From IMG/VR virus record IMGVR_UViG_3300008516_000138, positions 1 through 46,011 of that record: DNA of 46,011 bases; one strand, written 5' to 3'. Shown here piece after piece: positions 20,871 through 26,917 of the stretch. A program made the position numbers and the translations under genes. The stretch comes from a virus. Position 1 is the first letter of the stretch, and each line of letters opens with the position of its first letter. The notes below the pieces were generated by a model. That model did not search any database, had not been told where the DNA came from, and saw only the letters and a list, made by a program, of their open reading frames with translations.

Positions 20871-21424
20871 GCAAATTCCTTTTTCCATCTATAGCCGATC
20901 AGCGCCGCTTTCCACACCGTTTCATCGTAGCGATCACTGTGTTCCACAAACTCGTACTTCCCGGTGGGCTTGAGATAAACACACGCCCGCCGGCAAGGTC
21001 GTCCAGCCAAATACTTGTAGCCGGCTAACTGAATTGCGTGCCACGACATTTTCTGACCACTCTTAATATCAAGAACGTAGTGCTGGCCCTGGATCCGCGC
21101 GAACCTATCAACAGTTCCCGCGCATCCGCGATCCTTGCCGCCTACCATGACCTCACAAAACAGAATCTCCGCCCCGGTGTCTCGCTTGAACTTCTCCCAC
21201 GCCTCGGCATATGAATACAGGGGATGAAGCATCAGAGTGTTGAGCGTCTTCTCGCCCTCATCGATCTGTTGCGTAAGTAAATGAACCTCTGTACCCCGGT
21301 CCGCCGATCCTTCAGTAAAGACTTTGGGATTGTAGAATCCCTCCGCCCCCAGTATGGTTGTCACTGAGGGCAGGAGGGTTTCGTCTTCAGTATAGGTATG
21401 GTTCAGAGCATCAAAGACAATCAC
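20867..21424 (-). CDS. PD-(D/E)XK exonuclease (RecB/Cas4-like)
   Basis: 185 aa from GTG 21424 (GTGA overlap with the gene above). YTEDETLLPSVTTIL opens as in phage exonucleases. The core GTVDRFARIQGQHYVLDIKSGQ (G-x-x-D ... D-x-K) and AIQLAGYKYLAG (Q--GY) give the metal-binding and end-resection motifs. It probably degrades one strand at DNA ends for annealing or repair, together with the SSB-like and coiled-coil genes upstream. Confidence 0.8.
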   Translation of the reverse strand: MIVFDALNHTYTEDETLLPSVTTILGAEGFYNPKVFTEGSADRGTEVHLLTQQIDEGEKTLNTLMLHPLYSYAEAWEKFKRDTGAEILFCEVMVGGKDRGCAGTVDRFARIQGQHYVLDIKSGQKMSWHAIQLAGYKYLAGRPCRRACVYLKPTGKYEFVEHSDRYDETVWKAALIGYRWKKEFA

Positions 21425-22065
21425 GCCGATCTCGCTCCCACCTGTTGATCGGAGTAGACCCGGATTCCGGGAATGCTGGTTTTGTCCTTGAGAGCTTTGA
21501 CCACACCCTGAATCTTCCGTTCGTCCGGGATCATGTAGTCCCTGGGGATCTGCTTCACGTCCACGATCTCGAAATGCCAAACTTCGGTGAAAGAGATTCC
21601 CGCCATCTTGGGGATCTCAGTTTCCAGGGTGGGTCTGGCAAGCATGATCTCATCGTCCAAGATCGATTCGTCACCGTTGGCCTCGGCCTCGTCCAATAAC
21701 TGATCTTCTGCTTCTGCCTTGAGCTCAGCCAACCGCTTCTGTTCTTCTTCCCGGCGCCTCTGCTCCTGCTCGACCCGGTACTCGCCGAGCTTCTTCTTGA
21801 CGATGATCTCAGCTTTTTCCAGGGGTCTTTTGTAACCGTTGATTTCGGCCAAAATCTTTTGTTTTTCAGCTTCGGCCTTTGCCCGTCTAGGTTCAAAGCA
21901 ATCCTTGACCTCTTTCTGCTTACCCTTGATCCCCTGCAGGAACTCGGCGGTCTCCTGGAACTGTTCGTCGTTAGTGATTGCCAGCTGTTCCATTTTGGCA
22001 AGAATCTGATCCACGTCCTGCCGGAGGGCTACTTCGTTTTTTGATTGTCCGAATAGTGCGATCAC
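21421..22065 (-). CDS. Coiled-coil protein of the exonuclease operon
   Basis: 214 aa, GTG start with AAGGAGGG five bases upstream. Residues 15-135 form charged helices (KKKLGEYRVEQEQRRREEEQ). The C-terminus is an alpha/beta domain ending IPRDYMIPDERKIQGVVKAL and IPGIRVYSDQQVGAR, a C-terminal pattern I recall from phage proteins encoded beside PD-(D/E)XK exonucleases. Probably a recombination accessory or nuclease partner. Confidence 0.6.
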   Translation of the reverse strand: MIALFGQSKNEVALRQDVDQILAKMEQLAITNDEQFQETAEFLQGIKGKQKEVKDCFEPRRAKAEAEKQKILAEINGYKRPLEKAEIIVKKKLGEYRVEQEQRRREEEQKRLAELKAEAEDQLLDEAEANGDESILDDEIMLARPTLETEIPKMAGISFTEVWHFEIVDVKQIPRDYMIPDERKIQGVVKALKDKTSIPGIRVYSDQQVGARSA

Positions 22066-22076
22066 AGTAACCCTCC

Positions 22077-22598
22077 TTAAAAAGGGATGTCGCTGTCGAA
22101 ATCGTCTGGACTCGGGACCCCGTTGTCACCGTTGATCAGTCCCAAGATCCAGTTCGGCGTGTATCCCGGCTGTTCCGGCTTCATCTTCTTCTGACCCTTG
22201 TGCAGCCCCGTGATGCTGGCTACGTTCACAAACGTCTTGCCGGAACCACTGGTCTTTTCAACCATGTTGAGATTGCAGTTGACGTTGAGAAGCATGTCCA
22301 GCTCAAACCCGGCTCGTTCCTCCGGAGTGAACGCCTTCCCCCTCCAGGATTCCAGATCCTTGCTGAGATTCGAGCGTTCGTTCAGGCTCGCAGTGTACTT
22401 CTTGGTCACGATAAACCGTTGGCCCGAAAACTCGCCTTCGGCCCGGCGTTCCTCGAGTTCCCACACAACTACTAGTTGGTGGGTAGGCTTCCCCCCGTAT
22501 CCCTCCTGCATACCCAGATCGTGTATGGCACTGCATACCCCTGGTTGTACGCCCGTAGGGATCGCCTCGAAATCCCTCGCCTCATCTTTGACTACCAT
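22077..22598 (-). CDS. Phage single-stranded DNA-binding protein-like
   Basis: 173 aa. Begins ARDFEAIPTGVQPGVCSAIHDLG with a beta-rich body: VVVWELEERR, VTKKYTASLNERSNLSKDLESWRGKAFT, and ends in the acidic SPDDFDSDIPF, the same C-terminal tail type bacterial SSB uses to recruit partners. The central -YT-SL-E-S-L--DLE-WRG--F pattern is typical of a phage SSB-like family. AAGGAG six bases before ATG. It protects ssDNA during replication and recombination; heads the early operon. Confidence 0.75.
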   Translation of the reverse strand: MVVKDEARDFEAIPTGVQPGVCSAIHDLGMQEGYGGKPTHQLVVVWELEERRAEGEFSGQRFIVTKKYTASLNERSNLSKDLESWRGKAFTPEERAGFELDMLLNVNCNLNMVEKTSGSGKTFVNVASITGLHKGQKKMKPEQPGYTPNWILGLINGDNGVPSPDDFDSDIPF

Positions 22599-22648
22599 CT
22601 ATAACTCCTTCCCCCGTCAAGCCGTTAGGTCAGCCACTTAACACTTCC

Positions 22649-22668
22649 AGTTGACACATCTGTCAACT
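22649..22668. promoter_or_regulatory. Perfect 8-bp inverted repeat containing TTGACA on both strands
   Basis: AGTTGACA and TGTCAACT flank CATC, 50 bases upstream of the SSB-like gene. Each arm carries a consensus -35 hexamer. On the minus strand a weak TGTTAA lies 17 bases downstream. It could be an operator over a promoter for the early operon, or an mRNA hairpin. The -10 is poor, so promoter function is uncertain. No gene covers 22599-22689. Confidence 0.4.
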
Positions 22669-22689
22669 TTACGCCTTTAGTAAGATCTC

Positions 22690-23028
22690 CTATCCTGCCA
22701 ATTTTTTTAGAATATATATTTCCGGTGATGTTTCGAGCCAAAAGATTGACAACTTCCAATCTATGGCCATAAGACAAGCAATAAGCAAAACGGCACATCC
22801 CAAAACCAGAAACACTATCCATCCGCCGTCAAACTCACCCCATTTGCAAATGATTGCAACAACCATTAGGACAAACAGGACAACCGCCATAAGCATCACA
22901 ATGAGCCAAGCCGTGTGATATATCCCTAGCCTCTGCCCATACATCACAATCAACTTGCGCATCAATTCGGGCGCTATCGCCTTGAATTGAACCAACTGCT
23001 CATATGCCAAATTCAATAACTCATCCAT
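22690..23028 (-). CDS. Inner-membrane protein, two segments
   Basis: 112 aa, ATG behind AGGAGG. An N-terminal soluble helix (1-38), then two membrane spans: TAWLIVMLMAVVLFVLMVVAI and GGWIVFLVLGCAVLLIACLMA, with a short loop KWGEFD. The C-terminal 20 residues are soluble. An early membrane protein suggests superinfection exclusion or host-envelope control, but no family was recognised. Confidence 0.7.
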   Translation of the reverse strand: MDELLNLAYEQLVQFKAIAPELMRKLIVMYGQRLGIYHTAWLIVMLMAVVLFVLMVVAIICKWGEFDGGWIVFLVLGCAVLLIACLMAIDWKLSIFWLETSPEIYILKKLAG

Positions 23029-23031
23029 TTT

Positions 23032-23196
23032 CTACCTCCTGGCCCGTATAGCCGTTAGCGCAGCTTTAATTTGTTTCCCCTCCCGGTCTTTCATCAACTT
23101 CGACCTACACTCGTCGCAAATACCGTGAGACACCCCGCCATTCGTGGTCCAGCGGCGGCCCAGCTCTTTGCGACACCAAGCGCACACCGTAATCAT
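23032..23196 (-). CDS. Small zinc protein, 54 aa (CAWCRKELG type)
   Basis: MITVCAWCRKELGRRWTTNGGVSHGICDECRSKL: CxxC and CxxC spaced 21 residues, with a typical V-SHGIC-EC zinc knuckle often seen in small response-regulator-like and phage proteins. ATG 23196 is chosen as the start; a GTG at 23223 would overlap the peptide gene above. Likely a structural zinc domain of unknown role. Confidence 0.6.
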   Translation of the reverse strand: MITVCAWCRKELGRRWTTNGGVSHGICDECRSKLMKDREGKQIKAALTAIRARR

Positions 23197-23201
23197 CTGC
23201 T

Positions 23202-23291
23202 TCAAAGTGTCGTCGCGTACCACAGGAATATCCCCATCCAGGCAAGAGCGTAGATACCGTAGATCGCTTTCTCGACTTTAGGATCGATCAT
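23202..23291 (-). CDS. 29-aa single-span membrane peptide
   Basis: MIDPKVEKAIYGIYALAWMG, then IFLWYATTL. The ATG overlaps the HNH stop (TGATG) with AAGG seven bases upstream, and the peptide is one membrane span with a short charged N-terminus. Early phage peptides like this can act on host membrane proteins. Too small for homology judgement. Confidence 0.5.
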   Translation of the reverse strand: MIDPKVEKAIYGIYALAWMGIFLWYATTL

Positions 23292-24103
23292 CACGCAACC
23301 TTTAACATTAATTGTTCTAAATATCTTTTCCAAAATTTACGATTATGATTTGTTTTTGTATGACAACTTCTACATAACGATATTAAATTATCAAAACTCA
23401 GATTTTTTTTATCATAATCAATATGATGAACACATAATCTTGTGCCATTCTCTGGCGCACCACAAACCATACAAGTACGTTGATCTCGATTCCGTATCGT
23501 TTCTTTTAAAGACTTTCTCCAGTCAAATGGATATGGTTCGAATGATATTCCCCCACGCCATGAATGTATTTGCTCTCCGTGTCGTTGACGCTGTACTGCG
23601 TCATAACATTTTCTACTACAATATTTCCTTACACGACCAGATCTCCTGATTTTGCAACGCTCCACTTGGAAACGAATTCCACATTTTTCACATATCAAAA
23701 AAACTCTCGGAATTCTTATTCTGCGTTTATAAATACTTAAACATTTTTTTCCACAGGTTATTTGATGAGAAGAAGGCACTACTTCAAAAATATTATTACA
23801 AATTAGACAATATCTTTTTTCTCGAACTCGCTTGTCTGGCCAAGGACCAGATCGTAAAATTGCCCCACATTCTTTACTACATGTTTTCTGATTTGGTTTC
23901 CGCGACAGATACACTTTGCCGCACACAGCACATGCCCTCTCGGATGGGCCACCATGCCAATTGGGATGTTTGTTACCACATTGATAGCGAGATAACCACT
24001 GACCATAACATTTGCTTGAACAAAATCCATAATCCCGCCCATGATAGCAACATGATCTATCTTGTTGGGGAGTTAAAGGTTTGCCACATATTTTACAATT
24101 CAT
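23291..24103 (-). CDS. HNH endonuclease with tandem zinc knuckles
   Basis: 270 aa. The N-terminal 175 residues contain four repeated Cys modules (CKICGKPL, CAVCGKVY, CLICNNIF, CEKCGIRF), each followed by a CS--C or CGKKC pair. The C-terminus has the HNH core: CMVCGAPENGTRLCVHHIDYD, NLSFDNLISLCRSCHTKTNH. Arrayed fingers probably give DNA specificity to the nuclease. Much more A/T-rich than the neighbouring phage genes, as expected of a mobile homing nuclease. Transcribed from the strong promoter at 24142-24170. Confidence 0.85.
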   Translation of the reverse strand: MNCKICGKPLTPQQDRSCCYHGRDYGFCSSKCYGQWLSRYQCGNKHPNWHGGPSERACAVCGKVYLSRKPNQKTCSKECGAILRSGPWPDKRVREKRYCLICNNIFEVVPSSHQITCGKKCLSIYKRRIRIPRVFLICEKCGIRFQVERCKIRRSGRVRKYCSRKCYDAVQRQRHGEQIHSWRGGISFEPYPFDWRKSLKETIRNRDQRTCMVCGAPENGTRLCVHHIDYDKKNLSFDNLISLCRSCHTKTNHNRKFWKRYLEQLMLKVA

Positions 24104-24141
24104 ATCAACACCGTGCTCATTATCGCTTCTCTTTGTTTAAC

Positions 24142-24170
24142 ATATTACAGCATTTGAAAGCAGAAGTCAA
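24142..24170 (-). promoter_or_regulatory. Strong sigma-70-type early promoter
   Basis: On the minus strand TTGACT (24170-24165), 17-base spacer, TAATAT (24147-24142), immediately followed by GTTAAAC. Drives the HNH gene and probably the whole early operon to the left. Diverges from the promoter at 24202-24230. Confidence 0.75.
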
Positions 24171-24201
24171 GCTAGTTTGGAAAATATTTTGATTTTTTTT
24201 G

Positions 24202-24230
24202 TTGCATAAACTACACAAATGTTGTATATT
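24202..24230 (+). promoter_or_regulatory. Divergent promoter for the plus-strand regulator
   Basis: TTGCAT, 17-base spacer, TATATT, then GTTTAAC. The ATG of the regulator is only ten bases past the -10, so its mRNA would start at or within a few bases of the ATG. ACAAATGTTGT, an inverted repeat, lies in the spacer as a possible operator. Confidence 0.65.
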
Positions 24231-24240
24231 GTTTAACGAA

Positions 24241-24420
24241 ATGAGCAAACGTGAAGCGAAAGTCATTACGGTGGGGGTCCGGGTAACGCCAGAGTTCCAC
24301 GTCCTACTCAGGAAATACGCAGACAAAGAACACCGGACAGTAGCCAACTTTATGCGGAGCGTGGCAAACCAGTATATTGAGAATTTGGAAATAGGACTTG
24401 ACGAGTCAGATAAGACGTGA
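24241..24420 (+). CDS. Ribbon-helix-helix transcriptional regulator
   Basis: 59 aa. KVITVGVRVTPEFHVLLRKY (strand and first helix), then EHRTVANFMRSVANQYIENL (second helix): Arc/CopG-type fold that binds DNA as a dimer pair. One of only two plus-strand genes, placed back-to-back with the early promoter. It is the obvious candidate to control both divergent promoters through the GTTTAAC repeats. No Shine-Dalgarno is present; the mRNA looks leaderless, as for some phage repressors. Confidence 0.8.
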   Translation: MSKREAKVITVGVRVTPEFHVLLRKYADKEHRTVANFMRSVANQYIENLEIGLDESDKT

Positions 24421-24440
24421 TTAACTTTCATCATCGGTGA

Positions 24441-24489
24441 GAGAGGCGGGGGGAATGTCGGTACCAATGACACCCCCGCCCCCTCTTTT
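24441..24489 (+). terminator. Intrinsic terminator after the regulator
   Basis: GGCGGGGG (24445-24452) pairs with CCCCCGCC (24473-24480), with an inner GTC/GAC, followed by CCCTCTTTT. It lies 20 bases past the regulator stop on the same strand and would stop plus-strand transcription before the opposing HNH-AP2 gene. Confidence 0.7.
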
Positions 24490-24507
24490 GTCCCCTCTCC
24501 AGCTTCT

Positions 24508-25242
24508 TCATACCGGATTCAAATAAGCACAATCACCAAAATATTTTGAAGCGGCCCGGTTATATGCACAAGCAGCCTCGCTTTCTGAGTAATAAGAACC
24601 TAATGAATATTTTTTAGAATTAAACTGAATAGAAGCAACCCATTTCCCCGATGGTTTGCACAAACATACCCCACGATACTGGGAAGTACCCCGTCCGGGA
24701 ATACGAGCATTGCACTTATTTTGCCCTCTTGTGCAAACTCGCAAATTGCTTTTGCGATTGTCTAGACCGTCAAAATTGATGTGATCAACATCCATACCTA
24801 CGGGCGCACCGGTAATCATTCGGTGCATCCCTATGTGCCGATATCCTCGGGATGTCAATTCGTTTGTAATTGCATACCAATTTTGTCCTATGTGAGCAGC
24901 ACACCAAACTCTGTCCTTGATTTTGCCCCAGTCTTCGGCATCAATCAGGGCATATTTATCTTGTGTTAGGGGAACGAGTCTTGTATTCTGTCTACTTGTG
25001 GATTGGTAGTTTACGCTCGATGGACATGAGGCGTTGATCGACAGTTTCCCGCCATTCTCCGAGTTCGTTGAAGAAAGACCAGAAGGTGACCATGAAAACC
25101 CGGTAATCGCACTCGATTTTCTCGATATCCTTACGGGATTGGATTCGCGGGGTCGTTGGGGGGTTGGGAATCGGTGTAAAAGTACGCATATTGTCCTATT
25201 TCGTAGAGACCATATTCTGTCTACTTGTGGTACCCGATCCAT
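24508..25242 (-). CDS. HNH-AP2 homing endonuclease, start uncertain
   Basis: From about 24980 leftward the protein is a standard HNH-AP2 enzyme: VPLTQDKYALIDAEDWGKI, MHRMITGAPVGMDVDHINFD, LDNRKSNLRVCTRGQN (HNH), then the AP2 DNA-binding half QYRGVCLCKPSGKWVASIQ, YSLGSYYSESEAACAYN and a final FGDCAYLNPV. No ATG, GTG or TTG lies close to this homologous part. The frame stays open back to ATG 25242 (AGGGGAAC upstream), through DNA also coding a 65-aa protein in another frame. So either the N-terminus is a read-through of unrelated sequence or the start was lost. Confidence 0.7.
   Translation of the reverse strand: MDRVPQVDRIWSLRNRTICVLLHRFPTPQRPRESNPVRISRKSSAITGFSWSPSGLSSTNSENGGKLSINASCPSSVNYQSTSRQNTRLVPLTQDKYALIDAEDWGKIKDRVWCAAHIGQNWYAITNELTSRGYRHIGMHRMITGAPVGMDVDHINFDGLDNRKSNLRVCTRGQNKCNARIPGRGTSQYRGVCLCKPSGKWVASIQFNSKKYSLGSYYSESEAACAYNRAASKYFGDCAYLNPV
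24984..25001. repeat. 18-bp direct repeat, copy 1
   Basis: TATTCTGTCTACTTGTGG, repeated exactly at 25213-25230 (229 bp away). Copy 1 covers the stop of the 65-aa gene and the point where HNH-AP2 homology begins. Confidence 0.85.
24992..25189 (-). CDS. Hypothetical protein, 65 aa
   Basis: MRTFTPIPNPPTTPRIQSRK, then DYRVFMVTFWSFFNELGEWR and QRLMSIERKLPIHK. AGGA four bases before the ATG. A Pro-rich start and one amphipathic helix; composition is protein-like, unlike the overlapping frame. The stop lies in the 18-bp repeat. Function unknown. Confidence 0.55.
   Translation of the reverse strand: MRTFTPIPNPPTTPRIQSRKDIEKIECDYRVFMVTFWSFFNELGEWRETVDQRLMSIERKLPIHK
25213..25230. repeat. 18-bp direct repeat, copy 2
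   Basis: Same 18 bases as 24984-25001, here just inside the ATG of the frame at 25242. The pair brackets the 65-aa gene. Confidence 0.85.
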
Positions 25243-25263
25243 TTTTGTTCCCCTCACCTTACA

Positions 25264-25293
25264 ATATTACACCGATTTCGAAAAAAAAGTCAA
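25264..25293 (-). promoter_or_regulatory. Promoter for the 25.2-kb genes
   Basis: Minus strand TTGACT (25293-25288), 18-base spacer with a T-run, TAATAT (25269-25264). Its -35 context, CCCTTGACTTTTTTT, is nearly the same as in the promoter at 25758-25786. Confidence 0.7.
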
Positions 25294-25296
25294 GGG

Positions 25297-25650
25297 CTAA
25301 TTGAATAAATTTTTAAACCTTGCCCATACGGTCCATTTGGAAGATACAATTTGTCCTTCGGGCGCTCGATGTATCGGACGATTCGCTTTCTTCTCACGGC
25401 GCCGATCTTTCCAATATACAAAGCCAAAAATGAGACACGCCAGCATAACAAACGCCATTCCACTTAACATCTTTTCACCAAAAGAAAAACCTTCCGGCTC
25501 TGGATTAATCAAAGAAACGAGCGGAAGTATAATGCCACAGAATAGCAAGGTACCAGATATCAAAAGTATGGTTTTCTTGTGATATCTGAAAAAAAATCGG
25601 AAACGGAATCGCATACTATCATCGCGTTGCGCTTCCATGTCCACATTCAT
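25297..25650 (-). CDS. Inner-membrane protein, two segments, 117 aa
   Basis: ATG 25650 behind GGAGAGAGGGG. A basic aromatic N-terminus (MRFRFRFFFRYHKK), spans TILLISGTLLFCGIILPLV and MLSGMAFVMLACLIFGFVYW, then a basic tail. Preceded by its own promoter and a leader hairpin. Early membrane protein of unknown function; no family recognised. Confidence 0.7.
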   Translation of the reverse strand: MNVDMEAQRDDSMRFRFRFFFRYHKKTILLISGTLLFCGIILPLVSLINPEPEGFSFGEKMLSGMAFVMLACLIFGFVYWKDRRREKKANRPIHRAPEGQIVSSKWTVWARFKNLFN

Positions 25651-25672
25651 CCCCTCTCTCCTCTAAAATAAC

Positions 25673-25723
25673 CCGCCCCGGATGCTATGACCGGGCTAGG
25701 TGATTGCATCCTGAAAAGGGCGG
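25673..25723 (-). promoter_or_regulatory. Leader hairpin before the 25650 gene
   Basis: Outer stem CCGCCC/GGGCGG (25673-25678 with 25718-25723) and inner GGATGC/GCATCC (25680-25685 with 25706-25711). On the minus strand it is followed by GTTATTTTA, so it could act as a weak attenuator between the promoter at 25758 and the gene. Confidence 0.45.
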
Positions 25724-25757
25724 ATTTGATTTTCATGATTGGCCCGATCATGATATA

Positions 25758-25786
25758 AACATATCACCCCCGCAAAAAAAAGTCAA
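25758..25786 (-). promoter_or_regulatory. Promoter for the 25650 gene
   Basis: Minus strand TTGACT (25786-25781), 17-base spacer, TATGTT (25763-25758). Diverges from the plus-strand promoter at 25832. Confidence 0.65.
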
Positions 25787-25831
25787 GGGGGTAGAAGCTT
25801 TTTTTGAAAATATTTTGATACCATTTGTACC

Positions 25832-25861
25832 TTGACCCATGCAACTAAACGGTAGTACATT
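25832..25861 (+). promoter_or_regulatory. Promoter for the plus-strand membrane peptide
   Basis: TTGACC, 18-base spacer, TACATT, then the ATG only seven bases later, so the transcript would be leaderless. The -10 is moderate (4 of 6). Confidence 0.5.
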
Positions 25862-25868
25862 ACGTACC

Positions 25869-26102
25869 ATGAAACGCATCCGCCTCGTCTGCCTCATCCT
25901 CTCAATCATGCTCGTGGTGATCGGTATCGTCGGGGGGTTGCGCGAAATGGGGATCTACTCTACCCCGTTCAATCAGTTCAAGTATGTGATAGGAAGTATC
26001 ATAGGGATGTTGGTGTATACTGCAGGTGTGTGGGTGTTGTATGGGGTGGCCGCCGGCATCCGCTTTATCGTGTTGCGGCAAAAGCACCACCGGCCAGTAT
26101 GA
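25869..26102 (+). CDS. Plus-strand small membrane protein, 77 aa
   Basis: MKRIRLVCLILSIMLVVIGI, then SIIGMLVYTAGVWVLYGVAAGI: two membrane spans and a basic tail (RQKHHRPV). No Shine-Dalgarno; ATG 25869 is favoured over 25839 because the promoter overlaps the latter. Its end overlaps the opposing spanin-like gene by 38 nt, a convergent arrangement. Could be an exclusion or lysis-inhibition protein; unrecognised. Confidence 0.6.
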   Translation: MKRIRLVCLILSIMLVVIGIVGGLREMGIYSTPFNQFKYVIGSIIGMLVYTAGVWVLYGVAAGIRFIVLRQKHHRPV

Positions 26103-26523
26103 CGATAAGTTCAATCAGCGAGAGGGTCCGCCAAATTTTCTTGCGCCGGATCTCCTTCGCCGTTCTCTTCTGATAGTCTTCGAATGAGAGCTTCAAGTTG
26201 TCTGTTTGCGTCTCGACCAACCGCAATTGCTTCTCGGCCTCTACGAGCTGCGTCGCCGATCCGCCCAAAGCTTGCTTCAAGTTCTTGATTTCTTCTATTA
26301 AGGCTGTCGCTTCTCTCTTCAATAGCCCGAGCTCTCTCCCCTGCTCTGTCTGCAGACTCCTGGCTGTCTGCAACTCCGCCTCGAGCTCGTTCAACGCTTT
26401 CTCGACCTCGTTCAACGCTATCTGAAACTGACTGGATATCGCTTTCAACTCGTCCACCAGCGGTGTCGAGCCGAGAGGGGCCAAACAGAGTATCAAGAAA
26501 AGACAGACCATTCTGAACCACAT
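26065..26523 (-). CDS. Spanin-like protein nested in the next gene (frame 2)
   Basis: 152 aa. N-terminal export signal MWFRMVCLFLILCLAPLGS (a Cys is present, but LILC is not a good lipobox), then a heptad-rich coiled coil (about 25-125) and a C-terminal membrane span, LSLIELIVILAGGAFA. Signal plus coiled coil plus C-terminal anchor is the layout of a unimolecular spanin. AGGGGG eight bases before ATG. 413 of its 459 bases lie inside the gene at 26111-26584 in another frame, like Rz1 in Rz. Confidence 0.65.
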   Translation of the reverse strand: MWFRMVCLFLILCLAPLGSTPLVDELKAISSQFQIALNEVEKALNELEAELQTARSLQTEQGRELGLLKREATALIEEIKNLKQALGGSATQLVEAEKQLRLVETQTDNLKLSFEDYQKRTAKEIRRKKIWRTLSLIELIVILAGGAFAATR

Positions 26524-26584
26524 AGAAAGTACCCCCTAAAAGTACAACTAAGGTAAAAAGTATAATGAGCCATTTACGTTTCAT
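26111..26584 (-). CDS. Rz-like inner-membrane spanin (frame 1)
   Basis: 157 aa. One N-terminal span (KWLIILFTLVVLLGGTFYVV) and a long periplasmic region of charged heptads (SVSDSVERGRESVERARGGV through RRLSEENGEGDP). This is the topology of an i-spanin, which with an outer-membrane partner fuses the membranes at lysis. ATG overlaps the stop of the 42-aa gene (ATGA), with GGGGGA upstream. Last gene but one of the lysis block. Confidence 0.7.
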   Translation of the reverse strand: MKRKWLIILFTLVVLLGGTFYVVQNGLSFLDTLFGPSRLDTAGGRVESDIQSVSDSVERGRESVERARGGVADSQESADRAGERARAIEERSDSLNRRNQELEASFGRIGDAARRGREAIAVGRDANRQLEALIRRLSEENGEGDPAQENLADPLAD

Positions 26585-26709
26585 GTTTCATGTTTCCCCC
26601 ATACATACACAAACCACGTCTCGACAAACACCCACACCAGCCAACACCACCAGCAAGCGTAGCCGAGGATGTCAGCGATTGTTTTCTTGATCGATGCTCG
26701 TTTGACCAT
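26581..26709 (-). CDS. Trp-rich micro-membrane protein, 42 aa
   Basis: MVKRASIKKTIADILGYACW, then WCWLVWVFVETWFVYVWG. A positive N-terminus and a single span with seven tryptophans. It starts within the holin gene (38-nt overlap, other frame) and ends by overlapping the spanin ATG (ATGA). Position and topology suggest an antiholin, pinholin or spanin helper. The ribosome-binding site is weak, so translation may be coupled. Confidence 0.55.
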   Translation of the reverse strand: MVKRASIKKTIADILGYACWWCWLVWVFVETWFVYVWGKHET

Positions 26710-26917
26710 TCTGTTTGCGCTTCAGATAGTTTCCAAAGAATGCGGCCAACACCTCGGGGCCGATGAATATGGCGATAATCATAGCCAGCTTGGTCAGCTC
26801 GTCAATCGTGGCCCGGGTCTTGCAGAAGAGAATGATCAGTCCCGATACCAACAGTGCGGCCACGGTAACAAACAGGGCAATCGCACTACCGTACTGAATG
26901 ACCTTAATCGACTTCAT
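26672..26917 (-). CDS. Holin
   Basis: 81 aa. Two membrane spans, AIALFVTVAALLVSGLIILF and LAMIIAIFIGPEVLAAFFG, and a charged C-terminal tail (KRKQNGQTSIDQ). Small size, two spans and a start overlapping the endolysin stop are typical of class II holins, which open the inner membrane to release the endolysin. No sequence family recognised; the call rests on topology and context. Confidence 0.7.
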   Translation of the reverse strand: MKSIKVIQYGSAIALFVTVAALLVSGLIILFCKTRATIDELTKLAMIIAIFIGPEVLAAFFGNYLKRKQNGQTSIDQENNR

